The position numbers were made by a program, and so were the translations under genes. Shown here piece after piece: positions 12,044 through 24,310 of a stretch of DNA of 64,000 nt. The notes below the pieces were generated by a model. The model searched no databases. It was not told the DNA's origin and saw nothing but the letters and a program-made list of their open reading frames with translations. This stretch comes from Arabidopsis thaliana (lineage: Eukaryota > Streptophyta > Magnoliopsida > Brassicales > Brassicaceae): the NCBI RefSeq assembly GCF_000001735.4, contig NC_003074.8:10044101-10108100 (forward strand). Reading direction: 5' to 3'. The stretch's first letter is position 1. Each line of letters starts with the position of its first letter.

Positions 12044-14270
12044 TTAGTTAACCACGTCAAGAACCAGCTTGCGGGACTTGAGAACCGACCATTTTAGTCG
12101 CCTGTAGTAAGCAGCTTGGAGAAGAGCGAGAGAGAGTAGGAATATCCATTTGAAACCCATCTGCAAATAGTGAAACCAACATTAACCGCCATGTAAAATG
12201 TAACCTCAAAAAAAAGTCAATTCTTTGTATCGGTCTGGAAGCTGAGGTTTGTGTCTGCAAAACGAGTCAAACTGTGTTCACAGCATATCTAAATGTTATT
12301 ATCTTAGTAGCAGACCAAGAACTAGTAGCACTTCACACTTGGTACAACAATTGGTTCTCTAAGTCAACTTGATCGATCATAAACTAAATCTAGTATTAAT
12401 TGCATAGTCTAGGGAGAAAATACAATGTTCACCAGCGAACAGAGAAAGATAAACCTACCAGTTTCCTCTCTTCCATTTCTGGTTCAGCTGCCCAGGCCAA
12501 GAATGATACAATATCTTTACCCATCTGCACCGTAAAGTAAAGTTTATATCATGACACTGAGAAAGGACAGTACCATAAGGCATAAAGATTTATGTTCTTA
12601 TATTTTAAGTGGAGGAAAAATAACCTGTGCCTCTGTGGCGGGGACACCATCTTCATACTCAACAGCTTCATCATTGAGCATTTTCGGCATAGCAATTGCT
12701 CCCCCAGGGAAATAAGGATTGTAGTGTAACCCCTCTCTAATCTGTACAGTTATCATCGGATTTTTCATAACCAGCACTTTGAATTCGAAGAAGTTCAATG
12801 TGGAAAATGAGAGAAACTTACCGATATGCCAGCAGGGGGATCACGGTAACCAGTCAGAAGCGCAAAGACATAGTTTGGACCATTGTGACGTGCCTGGAAG
12901 GCAGAACATTAAAACTATTTAAAACACAAAACACAAGTTTGCTACAGATGTTCAGTTAAAGTAAAGTAGCAGCAGCAGACCTTAGTTATAAGACTTAGAT
13001 CAGGAGGATACGCTCCACCATTAGCAAACCTTGCAGCTGATTCATTTGCATATGGCTGAGGAAACCGGTCACTGAGTTTACCAGGGCGGGTGAACATCTC
13101 ACCCTCATCATTAGGTCCATCTACTACCTCGATTTCAGCTGCCATTGCCTTTGCCTCTTCCTCTGTGTAGGCGACACCCACCAAGTCTCGGTATGAGATC
13201 AGAGACATTGAATGGCATGATGCACAGACTTGCTGATAAACTTGATGCCCACGACGGATCCTGCTCATACAACATCAACCTTTCAATAATTCATACAGTA
13301 CAAAAATTTCACTGAAGTTTCACAGTCTAATATTAGGGTAGCAGGATAGTCACTTTCTTTAGGTTTAGACATGACTTCGGTGATCTTGAATCGTTTTATT
13401 AAAAAAAGGCAGCAACAAGCCCCTTATTTTATGTATGATTTCTTTTCCTTCTATACAAAGACTCATACAAACGCTTGATTCACGCATGATAGACTTTTTG
13501 ATTCAAAGAAATTTACAATTCTAAGAAAATTTCCTTTTTCATTGAAAAATTGCTTGAAAGGACGTTAACTTATAAAAGCAAAAAAAAATCTATAAGAAAA
13601 TGATAAAATGATGCTATTAACCAGACAAGAAGATGAGAGAGTGGTGACAATACTCACGAAGCATGGTCATATGAGCTAAGAATGCCATCATGAGGCCAAG
13701 GGTACTCTGGACTCTCCAATCCATGTTCAGCCTCATCAGCAGATGCTACTGTAGAAAAACTCAACAGTCCTGTAACACCAGCACCCAACAAGGCAAGTGC
13801 TCTTACACCAGAAGAACCAGCATCCTCATGAGCTTTCTTCGAAGAAAACCAAGACAAAACCGGAGTTGCCTGCAGGATAACACAAAACCAATGCTCAGTC
13901 AAAACTTCGCCGCAAACCAACTCAGTTATATGCTAACCAAATGGACTTTCAAAAGATTGCTGCATTCTACTATTCTACTAGGATTTGACATTGAAGCAGA
14001 AGCTATACATAAATCATTGTCTCCTGTCTTATGTTCCAAAAAATGAAAAATTTCACAAAGAAATCATTAGCTAATGAGCATCAGTGTCACAAAACACAAA
14101 TCTTTAACCACAGAACCGAAAAAAATGTCTTAAAAACAGATCCCAAGCTGAAATCGTAAATCAAAATAGAAATGAAGAGAATGTAAAATTAAGACTGGAA
14201 AAAATCTCACAAGTGATTGGGAGTGAAGCTTCCTCCTAAGAATTTGCTGGATAACTCCTCCTCCAACCAT
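12044..14270 (-). CDS. CYC1-2 (AT3G27240): Cytochrome c1, mitochondrial complex III subunit, 307 aa
   Basis: Seven coding exons, minus strand: 14211-14270, 13658-13869, 12981-13260, 12822-12893, 12625-12741, 12459-12524 and 12044-12160 (924 bases, TAA). Cytochrome c1 carries electrons from the Rieske protein to cytochrome c in the inner mitochondrial membrane. The N-terminus is a bipartite presequence ([18 protein letters not shown], basic, then hydrophobic [18 protein letters not shown]). The haem-c site is CASCH (103-107), and the axial Met is in AIAMPKM (Met226). The single C-terminal anchor is [19 protein letters not shown] (about 270-288), followed by a basic tail facing the matrix. The length is normal for plants. 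A 5' UTR intron is likely (acceptor near 14300). Three site II motifs lie upstream. Confidence 0.96.
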
Positions 14271-14647
14271 TTGATTAAACCTTTGTACCAATCAACACGC
14301 TGAAGAAACAAAGAAATTGAATCAGAATACTGATTCAGTGAAAATGCGATTTCACAACACGTATACGAATAAACAAAAGCGAACAAGCCCTAGAAAATTT
14401 GAGTCTACACAGATCCGACGAATATAGATAACTCTGATCAATCAAATGTCAAAGAAGAAAACGAAGGTTTCGAATACGAGATATACAGAGAAATAGAGAG
14501 AGAATCTCACCGGAAAATGAAGAAACGAGATCGGCGACGGAGACGATCGAGGGAGAAGAGTTTGGGAACGAACAAGTAAAAGAGAGAAAATGGGAGTTCC
14601 ACGATGACACAGCGGCTGCTAGACACACGACCACAGTTTTACTTATT

Positions 14648-14685
14648 TGGGCCTTAATGGGCCAACAACGTACTGCTTGAGCCCA
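14648..14685 (-). promoter_or_regulatory. Site II motifs in the cytochrome c1 promoter
   Basis: TGGGCC at 14648-14653 and 14658-14663, and AGCCCA at 14680-14685, just upstream of the probable transcription start. Site II elements are known to be enriched in promoters of nuclear genes for plant respiratory-chain proteins, which fits this gene. Confidence 0.6.
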
Positions 14686-17380
14686 GAAAATGTCGAAGTA
14701 GATAACACTTGAAAAGTTTAAAAGCTTGGTGGATCTTTATTATCTTTGAGAAGAAAAATCTTCCGAATGCAACGTAAAACATATGACTTTAGGATCATAC
14801 ATCACCAGAAGTAGACTTGGTTGGATTTTAAAAAATCAATATGGAGATAATTAAAAAAATGTTTGAATTATCATACTAGTGACAATGTTTGTACTTCAAA
14901 CTGGCTTAATGGTCTAATCATTTCATATTATATATATAAACAAACAGTGAAAATTTGAAAACACGATTTTGCTTTAAAAAAAGTTTTGGCAATCACAACT
15001 TTTGAAACTTCTTAGGAGGAAGCTTCACTTCTAATCACTTGTGCTATTAATATATGATCTTGATAATGAGATGTTAATTACAACTGTGGATAATTTTTGA
15101 TCTAAGGACCATTAATCATTCTGATGTGATATGCGTGATTAGCTGGAATAATCACATTTTACTATCAAGTGGAATCATACTTAAGTTAAGTAACTTAACC
15201 ATCGACCGAGTCAGAAACTATGCTTCATCTACTAAACATATGTCTCGCATATCCGACAAAAAGTCAGAGAGAAATTTTAAAAAGAACAAACAAGCAATCT
15301 ACCACAATCACAAAGGAAAATAATACTAAGACTCACGGTCAAATGGCCCTTAACTGCGGGAACCAAGCTTTGTACTCTCTTTTTCCCAAAACATCGAACT
15401 TCAGCGAGAAAAAATCCCTGGAACACTTTATGTACCACAAGACCTAGAAATACTTGTTTTAAACTATGTTTTCAACAATATTTCAACAATTTGGAATAAA
15501 TTAAAGCATCACCAGCAGCCTCCAAAGGTTTGGATATTTTTACGGTTTATATATTTTTACTTGAAGTACCCAAAAAGAAACCAAAATACTCAAAGAACCG
15601 AACCTTACCTTCATCCTTGGTCCCCCATTCTTCTCTTCATATGACAACAACACAAGTTAGTAAGTTACATACCAAAAAGTGACAACAAAGAGAGATTATA
15701 AACTGGAGAGCTAACTTGCTCGCTTAATTTGTAACACAAAACAAAGAAAGAAGACTAACTGAACTGAAAAACATTCGGTTTCCTTATGGATGCTAAAAAG
15801 CTAAAAACGAATAACCCAAAACCCGAAGAATTGAACCGAACCGAATGTGTATCAGTGTATGCCTAGTTACTAATCCTGTTTTGTTACTAGAAAAAAACCT
15901 TTTGTTATGTGGCATCCATCTGGACTATATTAACAAAAGTTGTTGTGAAAATATAGATTAAAAAAAACTATTCAAAACACCTAAACAAAATTATAATTCA
16001 ACGCAGTATTAATTACTCCATGCAGACGCAGTCTTTTTTTTTTGATAAAATCTATTAAAAAATAAAAACTCTACTCGTTTCAGTTTTTGCTTGTTTTATT
16101 TAACAATTAATTAATACATTAGTCTTTTTCTTTTTTTTAACAACTATATTATGTCTGCAAATATCATTAGATCGCTAACATTTCTTATTCGTTTACTCAC
16201 ATATATCGGCATGCTAATGATGCGCATAATTCCTTCTTCTTTTTTCGTGCTCAACGTAGACATGCATATGTAAGTATGAATGTTTGATGAGTCATGACAT
16301 AACAGCTTTTCAAGTGAGAAATGGAGGACACATAGTGCAATTTGATTGGTCGGAGATTACGAGGACCAATAAGAGCCTTCGAATAAGGTGAAACAGCATA
16401 TTGTGTGTTTACGTAGGACCCATGCGTTCATATAATATAAAAATCTCAACTAAAAATAAAAGAAAATTGGGGAAATAAACATACCATTTAACTTATCATA
16501 TGGACCTATGTGTATGCATCTATGTGGGTAAAGATATATTCACATTGCTTCTATTCAACAACGTGTGTGTTTCTTCGCCTATAGTTGCCGGCCGTCAAAA
16601 TTTAATACTGTATATTATGTGTTGGACCATACATTTTGCTAATCAACAAAAAATATTTTTAAAGTTAATTAAGTGACCATAATTTTATATTTACTCTTGT
16701 TGAGTCCATCCATGCTCTTGCTAATCTAATAGTTCCTGGTCATCGTATTATAAACTTATAATCCGGATTATCCGTAATTTTTGTATGGCATATGCAAGGT
16801 AAAAAAAACAATTAATGCTTTCGTTGTTTAAATTAAATGTACGTGGATGTTGATTTAAATTCAAAACGATTGTTCTATCCCTTCCATTCTATATTTTTTT
16901 TTGTTTGTAGTCATAATAGTTTTGTGTATGGTATTAAAAACAATGCAATGCAACATACATACAATCGATGGATGTGGTTATATAAAATCCTTAGAAAATA
17001 TTCTTCTATAGATCTCACATATGTACATATATGTGTCATGTATATAGACTGACTGACTGACATATATATTGACGTACCATCAGCCCCCCACGCGTACCAT
17101 AGACATAGATGTATATGGCGATACGTCGTAAGACATGGTATGATTGATCAACATGATCTGTATCGGGGATCGGCGGATCGGAGTTGTTAAAAACTTTTTA
17201 CAAAATGAATCGTTCAATATACATTTTAAAAAAATAAAATTGTTACCCTTATCTTAAATCTACAAAAAAAAAAAACATAACTATTAAAAAAAGAGACACT
17301 AATATGGTGCAAAAGATGACATAGGAGATGCACAGAAACCATCCAATGATTTAACTGTATCTTACGCTAACCCTAAAGCC
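14686..17380. other. AT-rich spacer upstream of AITR1
   Basis: No supported gene over 2.7 kb. It contains the 35-bp cytochrome c1 exon fragment (15009-15043), AACCGAAC-type low-complexity repeats around 15590-15850, and a more GC-balanced block (about 16300-16440) that could belong to the AITR1 promoter. Confidence 0.5.
15009..15043 (+). pseudogene. Stray inverted copy of cytochrome c1 exon 1
   Basis: Thirty-five bases matching 14208-14242 (end of exon 1 and the splice donor of the cytochrome c1 gene) with two mismatches, in the opposite orientation and about 800 bases away. Similarity covers the codons for [11 protein letters not shown]. It starts and stops abruptly and has no coding role. 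Confidence 0.7.
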
Positions 17381-17391
17381 ACGTGGCGAAT
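17381..17391 (+). promoter_or_regulatory. G-box/ABRE-like element upstream of AITR1
   Basis: GCCACGTGGCG contains a CACGTG G-box with ACGTGGC ABRE cores on both strands, 142 bases before the AITR1 start codon. bZIP ABF factors bind such sites, consistent with ABA induction of this family. A purine-rich GA tract (about 17442-17495) follows in the probable 5' leader. Confidence 0.6.
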
Positions 17392-17532
17392 TACCATTCC
17401 TCCTCATTTGCCCCGAATGATAATCTTTTCGGCTCACCGGAGAGAGACACACAGAAAGACTATAGAGAAAGAGAGAGAAAGAAAGAAAGAAAAAGAGTGA
17501 GAGTGTTTGATGATAAGAGAGAAAGATAAAAA

Positions 17533-18381
17533 ATGGATCAAGATGACTGGTTGGGAACGCTAAGATACGCCGGTAAGGCGCAGGATAAAGTTTCCGTTGA
17601 CGCTCTCATGCTCCGGTACCGTCCGATCGCTCCAAAGCCGACGACTGGTCAGCCATGTGGTGTGGCAGATAACAACAACAATAGCTCATACGGTATGAGC
17701 AAACGAACCAAACGAAAGTACGTTAGGGTTTCGAAGAATAATAAAGGCACGTGTCGAGGTAAGAGCAGATCTGACTTGTCTGATGATCGGGAACAAACTG
17801 ATGTCGTGACGTTGCAACTCTTGCCGGAAAAATCAGATATTTCCGGTGAGTACTCGCCGTTGGATCAAGATAGTCTCGATCCGTCGGTGAAATCGATAAT
17901 CGGAGAGGAAACACAAGAAACCAACACGTGGGGTATGTTTAACGGCAGCGTCACGGCGGAGATGGAGACGTGGGTGACGGTGGAGTCCGTCACAAGCGTG
18001 TGTGAGGGTAGTTTGAGTTCCCATGCGGTGGGGATTACGGACGTTGAGATCGTTGATAATCTTGGTAAGGACACGTGTCCAGCGTTCGTATCGGATGGCT
18101 CGAACCGTGTGGTGTGGGTCAACGAGGCTTACCGGAGAAATGTTTCCGGTGATGATTCAACGGCGTCAGTATCGCCGGAAGTTGTGGTGTGGTTGGTGGC
18201 GGAGGAGGCAACGGCGGCGATGCATTGTAACTACCAAGCTTTCACGTGTAGGGTGAGGATGCAATACACGTGGAAGGAAACAAAGTATACCAAAACGGTG
18301 CCGTGTGATGTGTGGAAAATGGAGTTTGGTGGTTTTGCATGGAGGCTAGACACAACAGCTGCTCTGACTCTCTGGCTTTGA
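17533..18381 (+). CDS. AITR1: AITR-family (DUF7950-like) transcription repressor, 282 aa
   Basis: Single-exon gene with ATG at 17533 and TGA at 18379-18381. AITR proteins are small angiosperm-specific nuclear repressors induced by ABA that feed back on ABA signalling. Visible features: an N-terminal WLGTLRYAGKAQDKVSVDALMLRYRPIAPKP-type block (residues 6-36), a basic nuclear-localisation-like segment (SKRTKRKYVRV, about 55-65), a variable acidic middle, and a conserved C-terminal half including ITDVEIVDNLG, WVNEAYRRNV and CRVRMQYTWKETKYTKTVPCDVWKME. The final five residues, LTLWL (278-282), match the LxLxL (EAR) repression motif. The G-box just upstream fits ABA control. The symbol is from memory (At3g27250). 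Confidence 0.85.
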   Translation: MDQDDWLGTLRYAGKAQDKVSVDALMLRYRPIAPKPTTGQPCGVADNNNNSSYGMSKRTKRKYVRVSKNNKGTCRGKSRSDLSDDREQTDVVTLQLLPEKSDISGEYSPLDQDSLDPSVKSIIGEETQETNTWGMFNGSVTAEMETWVTVESVTSVCEGSLSSHAVGITDVEIVDNLGKDTCPAFVSDGSNRVVWVNEAYRRNVSGDDSTASVSPEVVVWLVAEEATAAMHCNYQAFTCRVRMQYTWKETKYTKTVPCDVWKMEFGGFAWRLDTTAALTLWL

Positions 18382-19018
18382 TGGTGATTGCTGCAAGTAA
18401 CATGCGGGTAAGATTGTTAAGATATGTGATTTTAGTGTGTGACTAATCACAAAATTAGTAATCGCTTCAAGCGCAACTTTGTTTAGACGAGTAAGAAGGA
18501 AGCAAATGATGCTAATGTTGAAAGAAGTGTGGAGGAGCCGGAAAGCTTAAATATATAGAACATATAGTAATAATGTCATATTTTTATTGGCAAAGACTAA
18601 ACAAAAATATGCCATTGTATGGTTTCATACCAATCTTGGTTTCTACTATTATCTCAGATCGATAAATTTGTTAAACATATAACAGATCTGTGTTTTAAGA
18701 TATCGCTAAAATTAAATTTCATAGTTATTATATATCTCGAAAAATAGTCAAATATGTTGATAAAAATGCATATATCAAAGAGTTGAAAGTGAAATGCAAA
18801 CAAATTAGATTTTAAATATTATGTTATAAATTTAGATCTGATATATAGATAAACGAATATATATTGATTGAGAGACAAAAACACATGAACTCTCAATGGG
18901 GACCCTATTGAGTGTCATACTTCGTATTAATTTCTTCACACTAAGCTTTTGCACCCACATTATATACACACATTCTCAAACACTTGCATACACTTGTACA
19001 TACACACATTGAAATATA

Positions 19019-19112
19019 CATATCCTTTGTTGGATACATAAATGATGGATGTATTATTATGTATGAATGCATCTTGCAAGAAAATCATTAATTATATCCA
19101 ACAAAGGATATG
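19019..19112. repeat. Foldback hairpin with 18-bp perfect arms
   Basis: CATATCCTTTGTTGGATA (19019-19036) is perfectly inverted at 19095-19112, with a 58-base loop. Pairing continues inward with a few mismatches (AATGAT against ATCATT), giving a stem of roughly 30 bp. It could be a MITE relic or a small-RNA hairpin; the sequence alone does not decide. Confidence 0.75.
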
Positions 19113-21414
19113 AACACATTATATGTTATATATACAAATAACAGCATCCGGTTCTCCATATTGAATATCTATAATTTGAGCTTCATTAATTTATTTGTAC
19201 TAGTATGCCATAATATTGCAATTCATATTTTATATCCATTTATTCTATATGTACGAACTAGGAAAGTTAGAAGTTGTTGGTTCTTGGCCGAGTAGTTCAC
19301 ATTCACCATCCATATGACGACCATATATATGTGTGTGTAAATACACTGTATACAAGCTCCCATATATGTGCAGATTTATACATGTTATTCAAAATGTATT
19401 TTAACTATATGTAATGGTGATTATTCAAAAAAAAAACATATAACTATATCTTATATAGCCGATGTATAAAGCGATATCTTCGTGGGTTCTACTTATTTCA
19501 GCATGTGGAGAAGCCTCATTGGTTGAGAAAAAGGTTGACAAATAAAGAAAGAAAAAGCCAAAAGTTCTAATGAGGGAGGAGAATAAATAAAGTTGTAACA
19601 CTCACACAAGATTAGTCATGTACGTGGCACTTGATAAGAGAACAACAACAACCAATCAGGGTCTCCACATTTCTAACTTCGATTTTCTTTCCGACAAGCT
19701 TATGTCATCACTATCTAGGCTCCGTTTGATTGGTTCGGTCGTTCACGTGTCTTATTGAGGTTAAAATCTGGCCGTACGTTCAATGTCAAGTCATTTGGTC
19801 GCGTGTAGTATAGTCTCTTGAGTGCGATGGAATTTTTGGTAACAGACTAACAGAGAAAACGAATGAGAGCCTTTCACGTTTCTGTTCTTCTGATCTGAGA
19901 CCACTCAATTTTATTTTCTTTCTTACCAATAAATTCAAGTTTTAGTCTTGTATTAATGCATGTTTCACAAAAAAGTAAAAATACATAAAGTCCTGTATTA
20001 ATGCGTAATTGAAGTCTTAACTTTGAATTATGTTTTTTTTAGAGAACAAATACACTAGATAATGTAATTAAATTGTCAATGTTTAACGTACGTAGGATAG
20101 TTAAAGAGATCCGAATATATGACGTATTTTCAAAAATTTAGACATAAGCATTGACAAAATATTAAGGATTGAATAGAAGCATAATTCTGATTAGTATTAA
20201 GTATTATTTTAGTTTTTCATATTTTTGGAAATTTTCTTTGTATTTTTCCAGTAACAAATATAAGTTGATAGAATTGTCGTCTAATGTAGAATCGATCTTA
20301 AACCGTTCTTTTGTTATGTAATAGACAAAATATAATATAATAAGTTGGAGCCTTTTTCCCCATATATAATATGATGTGTTTTCTCTTATTCCAACCTATT
20401 TACTTATTTAGCATATGGCTTTACAATTTGCCTTTGCAGCATTTGAAATTTCAGGTAAACGATTACACATTGAACTTGAAGGAAATAAAAAGAAGCTAAT
20501 AAATTATACACTATCATGTACGGGAGATAAAAAAAGATAGCATACCAATAAACGAAAACGAATGATAGCATCTATACGGTCTACGGATTAGAGTAGAGAC
20601 GAATCAAAGATAGTATCGGATACAATATTTATTTAGATACAATCTATAATATTGATTGATAAACTTGTAGTACTATTTTGTGTGGTTGAAGTAGGGTTCT
20701 ATTGGCGTTAAGAGGCTCCACGTGTACTGTCGCTTTCGTTAGTGGTATAATAGATGGAGGTCTTTTATTGGTACAACACTTGGTTGGACCAAAATCTCGA
20801 CGTCCCCATCACCATAGATACGCTAAACATAGCATATTTTTAGTCTTTGTTTTGTTTTATGTTTAATTTAGGGACAATTGTTTTAAGTTTTTGAAGTCTT
20901 TCTATGATTCAGCTTTATCATTTGCTTCTTCTATAGTGGAGACCTAAAATGGTTGTTATAATGATAATGAATAATTCAATCAAGTCTGGCTTATAATAAA
21001 TTTTTTTTGTATCGAGTTAAGTGACTTGTGCACTGAAGACTAAGTCTGATAAATATTGGATAGGTATAGAAGAAAACAATAAGATATTTTATAGTGGCGG
21101 GTATATACTATATTGACATTAATCTCAAAATAATCTTTATAGAGTTTTTGAATATATAATGAAAAAGGTAATCCGAAGTGTGGTAAAATGTTTTTTTAGA
21201 GACTAGTTTAGGTATATAATGATTAATGCCCAACACACTAGTTTAAGTTATGGTTGCGAAAAAGGCTAGTTTACTATCTGAAAGACGATAGATTTGTTGA
21301 AGTTGTACATTTTAGGTAAAGAGCTCACACCTATCTCTACTCTATAGTGTTATATAGTGTCAAAATTTAACGAAGGCATTAAAAAAATAAAAACTTATAT
21401 ACCATACTTAATTC

Positions 21415-21545
21415 CAAATCGAACAAAACACAAATTGTACCCGAATCAAACATATTGAATTGAAACCAAATCAAACTGAAACCGAACTGAACTAGTTTAG
21501 AAAGTTTTACTAAAACCTAATCAACAAATACCAAACCAAACGGGA
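21415..21545. repeat. Degenerate AACCGAAC/AACCAAAT low-complexity repeat
   Basis: Imperfect tandem A/C-rich units (CCGAATC, CCAAATC, CCGAACTG, CCAAACC) spaced at about 8-12 bases. Similar tracts are scattered in Arabidopsis spacers. No function is evident. Confidence 0.5.
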
Positions 21546-21836
21546 AATTATGAGAAAAGTAGAAAAAGGCCCACCAAAAGAGCGTCCACCATTACTTGAT
21601 TGTGTATGATACATATATAAATTGGTCTTATTTGTAATACAATCAAGTGGGCTTAGCCCATCCTTTTGGTTTGTTTACTTGTGTGTATTGGGTCGAATTC
21701 TTCTAGAAGGCCTCTTTTTAAAAACGGTTTGTGTAAAATTGTCAACACCATTTTGGACTTTTGTGTTATTTCCATTACTAATCTCTATAGTTTAGGAATT
21801 TCTCGTGTTATAAAACTCAAGTACAAAACACAGGAA

Positions 21837-23030
21837 TCATATATATATATATATGAAAGTTGGTTAATATAAATGACACATTATCACACAACAAAATGAC
21901 ATATGTCATTCGATGTTTTTTTTTAAATTAATAAAACTAATAAAATTAAATAAACAAATTAAATGTATTATTAATTCTATTTTTAATTGAATTTTCCAAA
22001 ATAAAAATAAAAAATAAAATTATGTAAACAAATTAAATACTACTTTCATTATACTCTTTTTATTATATTAATTTTTTTATTATCAATAATCATGACTAAT
22101 TTTTTTATTGTGTTGTAGTTGTTTGCTACCTAACCTCTTATTAGTTTATTAGTTTAATTTTGAGTTTTTGATAACATTGACATTCAAGTTTTTTCAAATA
22201 ATAAACCTTCAAAATATTAGACTTACCAAATAATATAATACACAATCATTTCTCTTATATTGATATATGCAATGACAGAAGATCTAAAAGTATTGACTTT
22301 AATGATACTTTAATTTTTGCTTTCTTTTTATTATTTTCATATGAATACTCTTGAAATCTTATTTAGTTTATATCAATTCTATATATTTAATCATAAACCT
22401 ATAACAATGTTGTTGGAGTATTATATCGGGGGAATAAATAAAACCATAAATAGTTTATTTATAATCAAGTTGAAGAATTTTCAAATTATCCAAGACGCAA
22501 TCATTTCTCTAATATTGATATATGCAGTGACAAAAGATCCAAAAGTGTTGACTTCAATAACATTCAATTTTTGCTATCTTTTTTATTTTTTTGTATGAAT
22601 ACTCTTTAGATCCTTTTCAGTTGATATCAATCCAAACTTTAATCATGAGTCGATCACAATGTTGTTGAAGTACATAAAACAAGAAATTGATTTATTAATA
22701 ATCGAGTTAGGAAAATTTTAAACCACAAAAGTAACATAGTTACACAGAATTGTATCAAAATATTATTATTGTTGTTATATGTATTCATGAAGTGAAAAAA
22801 TATTAAAATCTTATAAATAATCAGCTTTATACACAAAATATATAAATTAATATATAGAGTCACAAATGAATCTAACCATAAAAATTGTAACTACATATTA
22901 TGGATCTAATTTCATTAACAATACAAAAATAAATAAATAGTAAATATAATTAGCATAAATAACAATCAATGTAATTTTTTCTTTAACAATTTTCACAACA
23001 AATCCACGCGTAGCGTGGGTACCCATCTAG
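21837..23030 (+). mobile_element. Non-autonomous Helitron, 1.19 kb
   Basis: The element starts with TC at 21837 (TCATATATATATATATATGAAAG) after host A. It ends with a GC-rich hairpin CCACGCGTAGCGTGGG (23004-23019) and CTAG at 23027-23030, followed by host T. Insertion between A and T, no terminal inverted repeats, and a hairpin about 7 bases from CTAG are the Helitron hallmarks. It is AT-rich with no Rep/helicase, and contains an imperfect direct repeat (22243-22427 and 22497-22673). Its 5' end matches the element at 4815-5451. It ends about 450 bases upstream of the GTE8 transcribed region. Confidence 0.8.
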
Positions 23031-23357
23031 TTTCTAGTAAAAAAAGAAATAGATAACACTCTTGCCCAACACAATCAATAACAGTTCAACTGAACAACAT
23101 ATGAGGAAACAAATCATACTTGCCGTTTTGCTATCGACTACAAACTTCATGTCGTTTTTCATTTAGCTAGTGAACTAACCAAGATTCTAGAGTGTAATAA
23201 AATATTAAAATCTATAGGCAAACTCACATGACCAATTAAACAAGTTAACGATTACTGTCCAATTAAACGTCACAAGTTAATTTTCTACCGTTAAAATATT
23301 GCCACGTAGGACGCGTACGTTAATTAACTCGTAAAATCCGCGCAGACAAAATCACAT

Positions 23358-23382
23358 TGACCGTTAGATATAGATTTGGCGG
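23358..23382. promoter_or_regulatory. MSA-like and E2F-like sites upstream of GTE8
   Basis: TGACCGTTAGA (23358-23368) is the reverse complement of TCTAACGGTCA, a full match to the mitosis-specific activator consensus YCYAACGGYYA bound by MYB3R proteins. TTTGGCGG (23375-23382) fits the E2F consensus WTTSSCSS. They are 6 bases apart, about 100 bases before the probable transcription start. Cell-cycle control of GTE8 is an inference. Confidence 0.45.
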
Positions 23383-23459
23383 CTAGTTCTTCAATCAATA
23401 TAAACCGTCCGTCAAAAATCAGAGGTAGGCTTTTGACGGTGTAGTTTTATTTTAAAAAC

Positions 23460-24310
23460 ATAAAATAAATTAGTGTAAGAAACTTTTTTCTCTCTCTCTG
23501 AGTCTTCGACTTCGTTTTTATCTCCAGCTTTTTTTTTCTCACGCGAAAAGCTCCTGTTCTTTAAAGGATTTGATCACGAGAGTTTCAGGTTTGGATTTCG
23601 TAGTCAATTTCCAGATTCTAGGGTTTTGGTTGGTCAAAATCTTCTACTTCGTCCCGTGTTTGTGGATTGGTTCACGGATCTTTGGAGATTCCGAAATTGG
23701 AGGCGATTTTTATTCTAGGGTTTCGGTGAAATTTGTACCGTTTTTTGGATTAATTCTTACGTTGATCGCTTCTCTCCTGGCGAGCTCGCGTTTAAAGGTT
23801 TAGATTTCAAGCTCCGTGTTGTCTATTTTGAAGCTAATTTATCTGGTGGAGGTTGAATTTTGGTTTGTGAAGAATTTGTGTGGATTCAGCTGTTGGAGAT
23901 TCAAATGGTAAGATTCGATCTATTTTTGATTTGTGGGTTTTTCTTAATTCGAATGATTAGAAAAAATAGAGATTCATTTGAATTTGGCATCAAGCTAGGG
24001 TTTGAGTTTTGGGGTCCAAAAACGAAATTGGACAGCTAAAGGTTTAATTTTTACGGTCATATCTCTCACGTTTTTGAGAATCGGAAATTCTTATTTCACA
24101 TTGTTTAGATCTGGGGTTCTTGTGTCACAACAAGTTTCTTGGCCCAATGTTATCTATCGAAATAGGGAAAAGAATCGTCTTAGTGGTTTTGAATGGGACT
24201 GTATTAGTTTTTGTTGATTTAAGTGAAATTATATATGATTCAGGTGTCTTGCAAATGAGTTGTAGAAGCTAGTGAGAATTATATATATTGTGGTAAGTCT
24301 TGCCAAAACA
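23460..24310 (+). other. GTE8 5' leader with intron
   Basis: Probable 5' UTR: a CT-rich start near 23480, a leader exon ending before a GTAAG-type donor at about 23909, and an intron with an acceptor near 24244 (TGATTCAG). The main ATG is at 24311. Open frames inside it are short and carry no family features. Confidence 0.55.

Larger units (their letters stand above)
18382..21836. other. Large AT-rich spacer
   Basis: About 3.5 kb with no supported gene. It includes the AITR1 3' UTR, a 94-bp hairpin (19019-19112), a block with several ACGTG cores (19616-19745), and an AACCGAAC-type degenerate repeat (about 21415-21545). The short open frames here are AT-biased and have no family features. Confidence 0.5.

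Noticed and set aside
22317..22598. 93-codon open frame inside the Helitron
   Set aside because: AT-rich, Ile/Phe/Asn-dominated translation with no Rep or helicase motifs.
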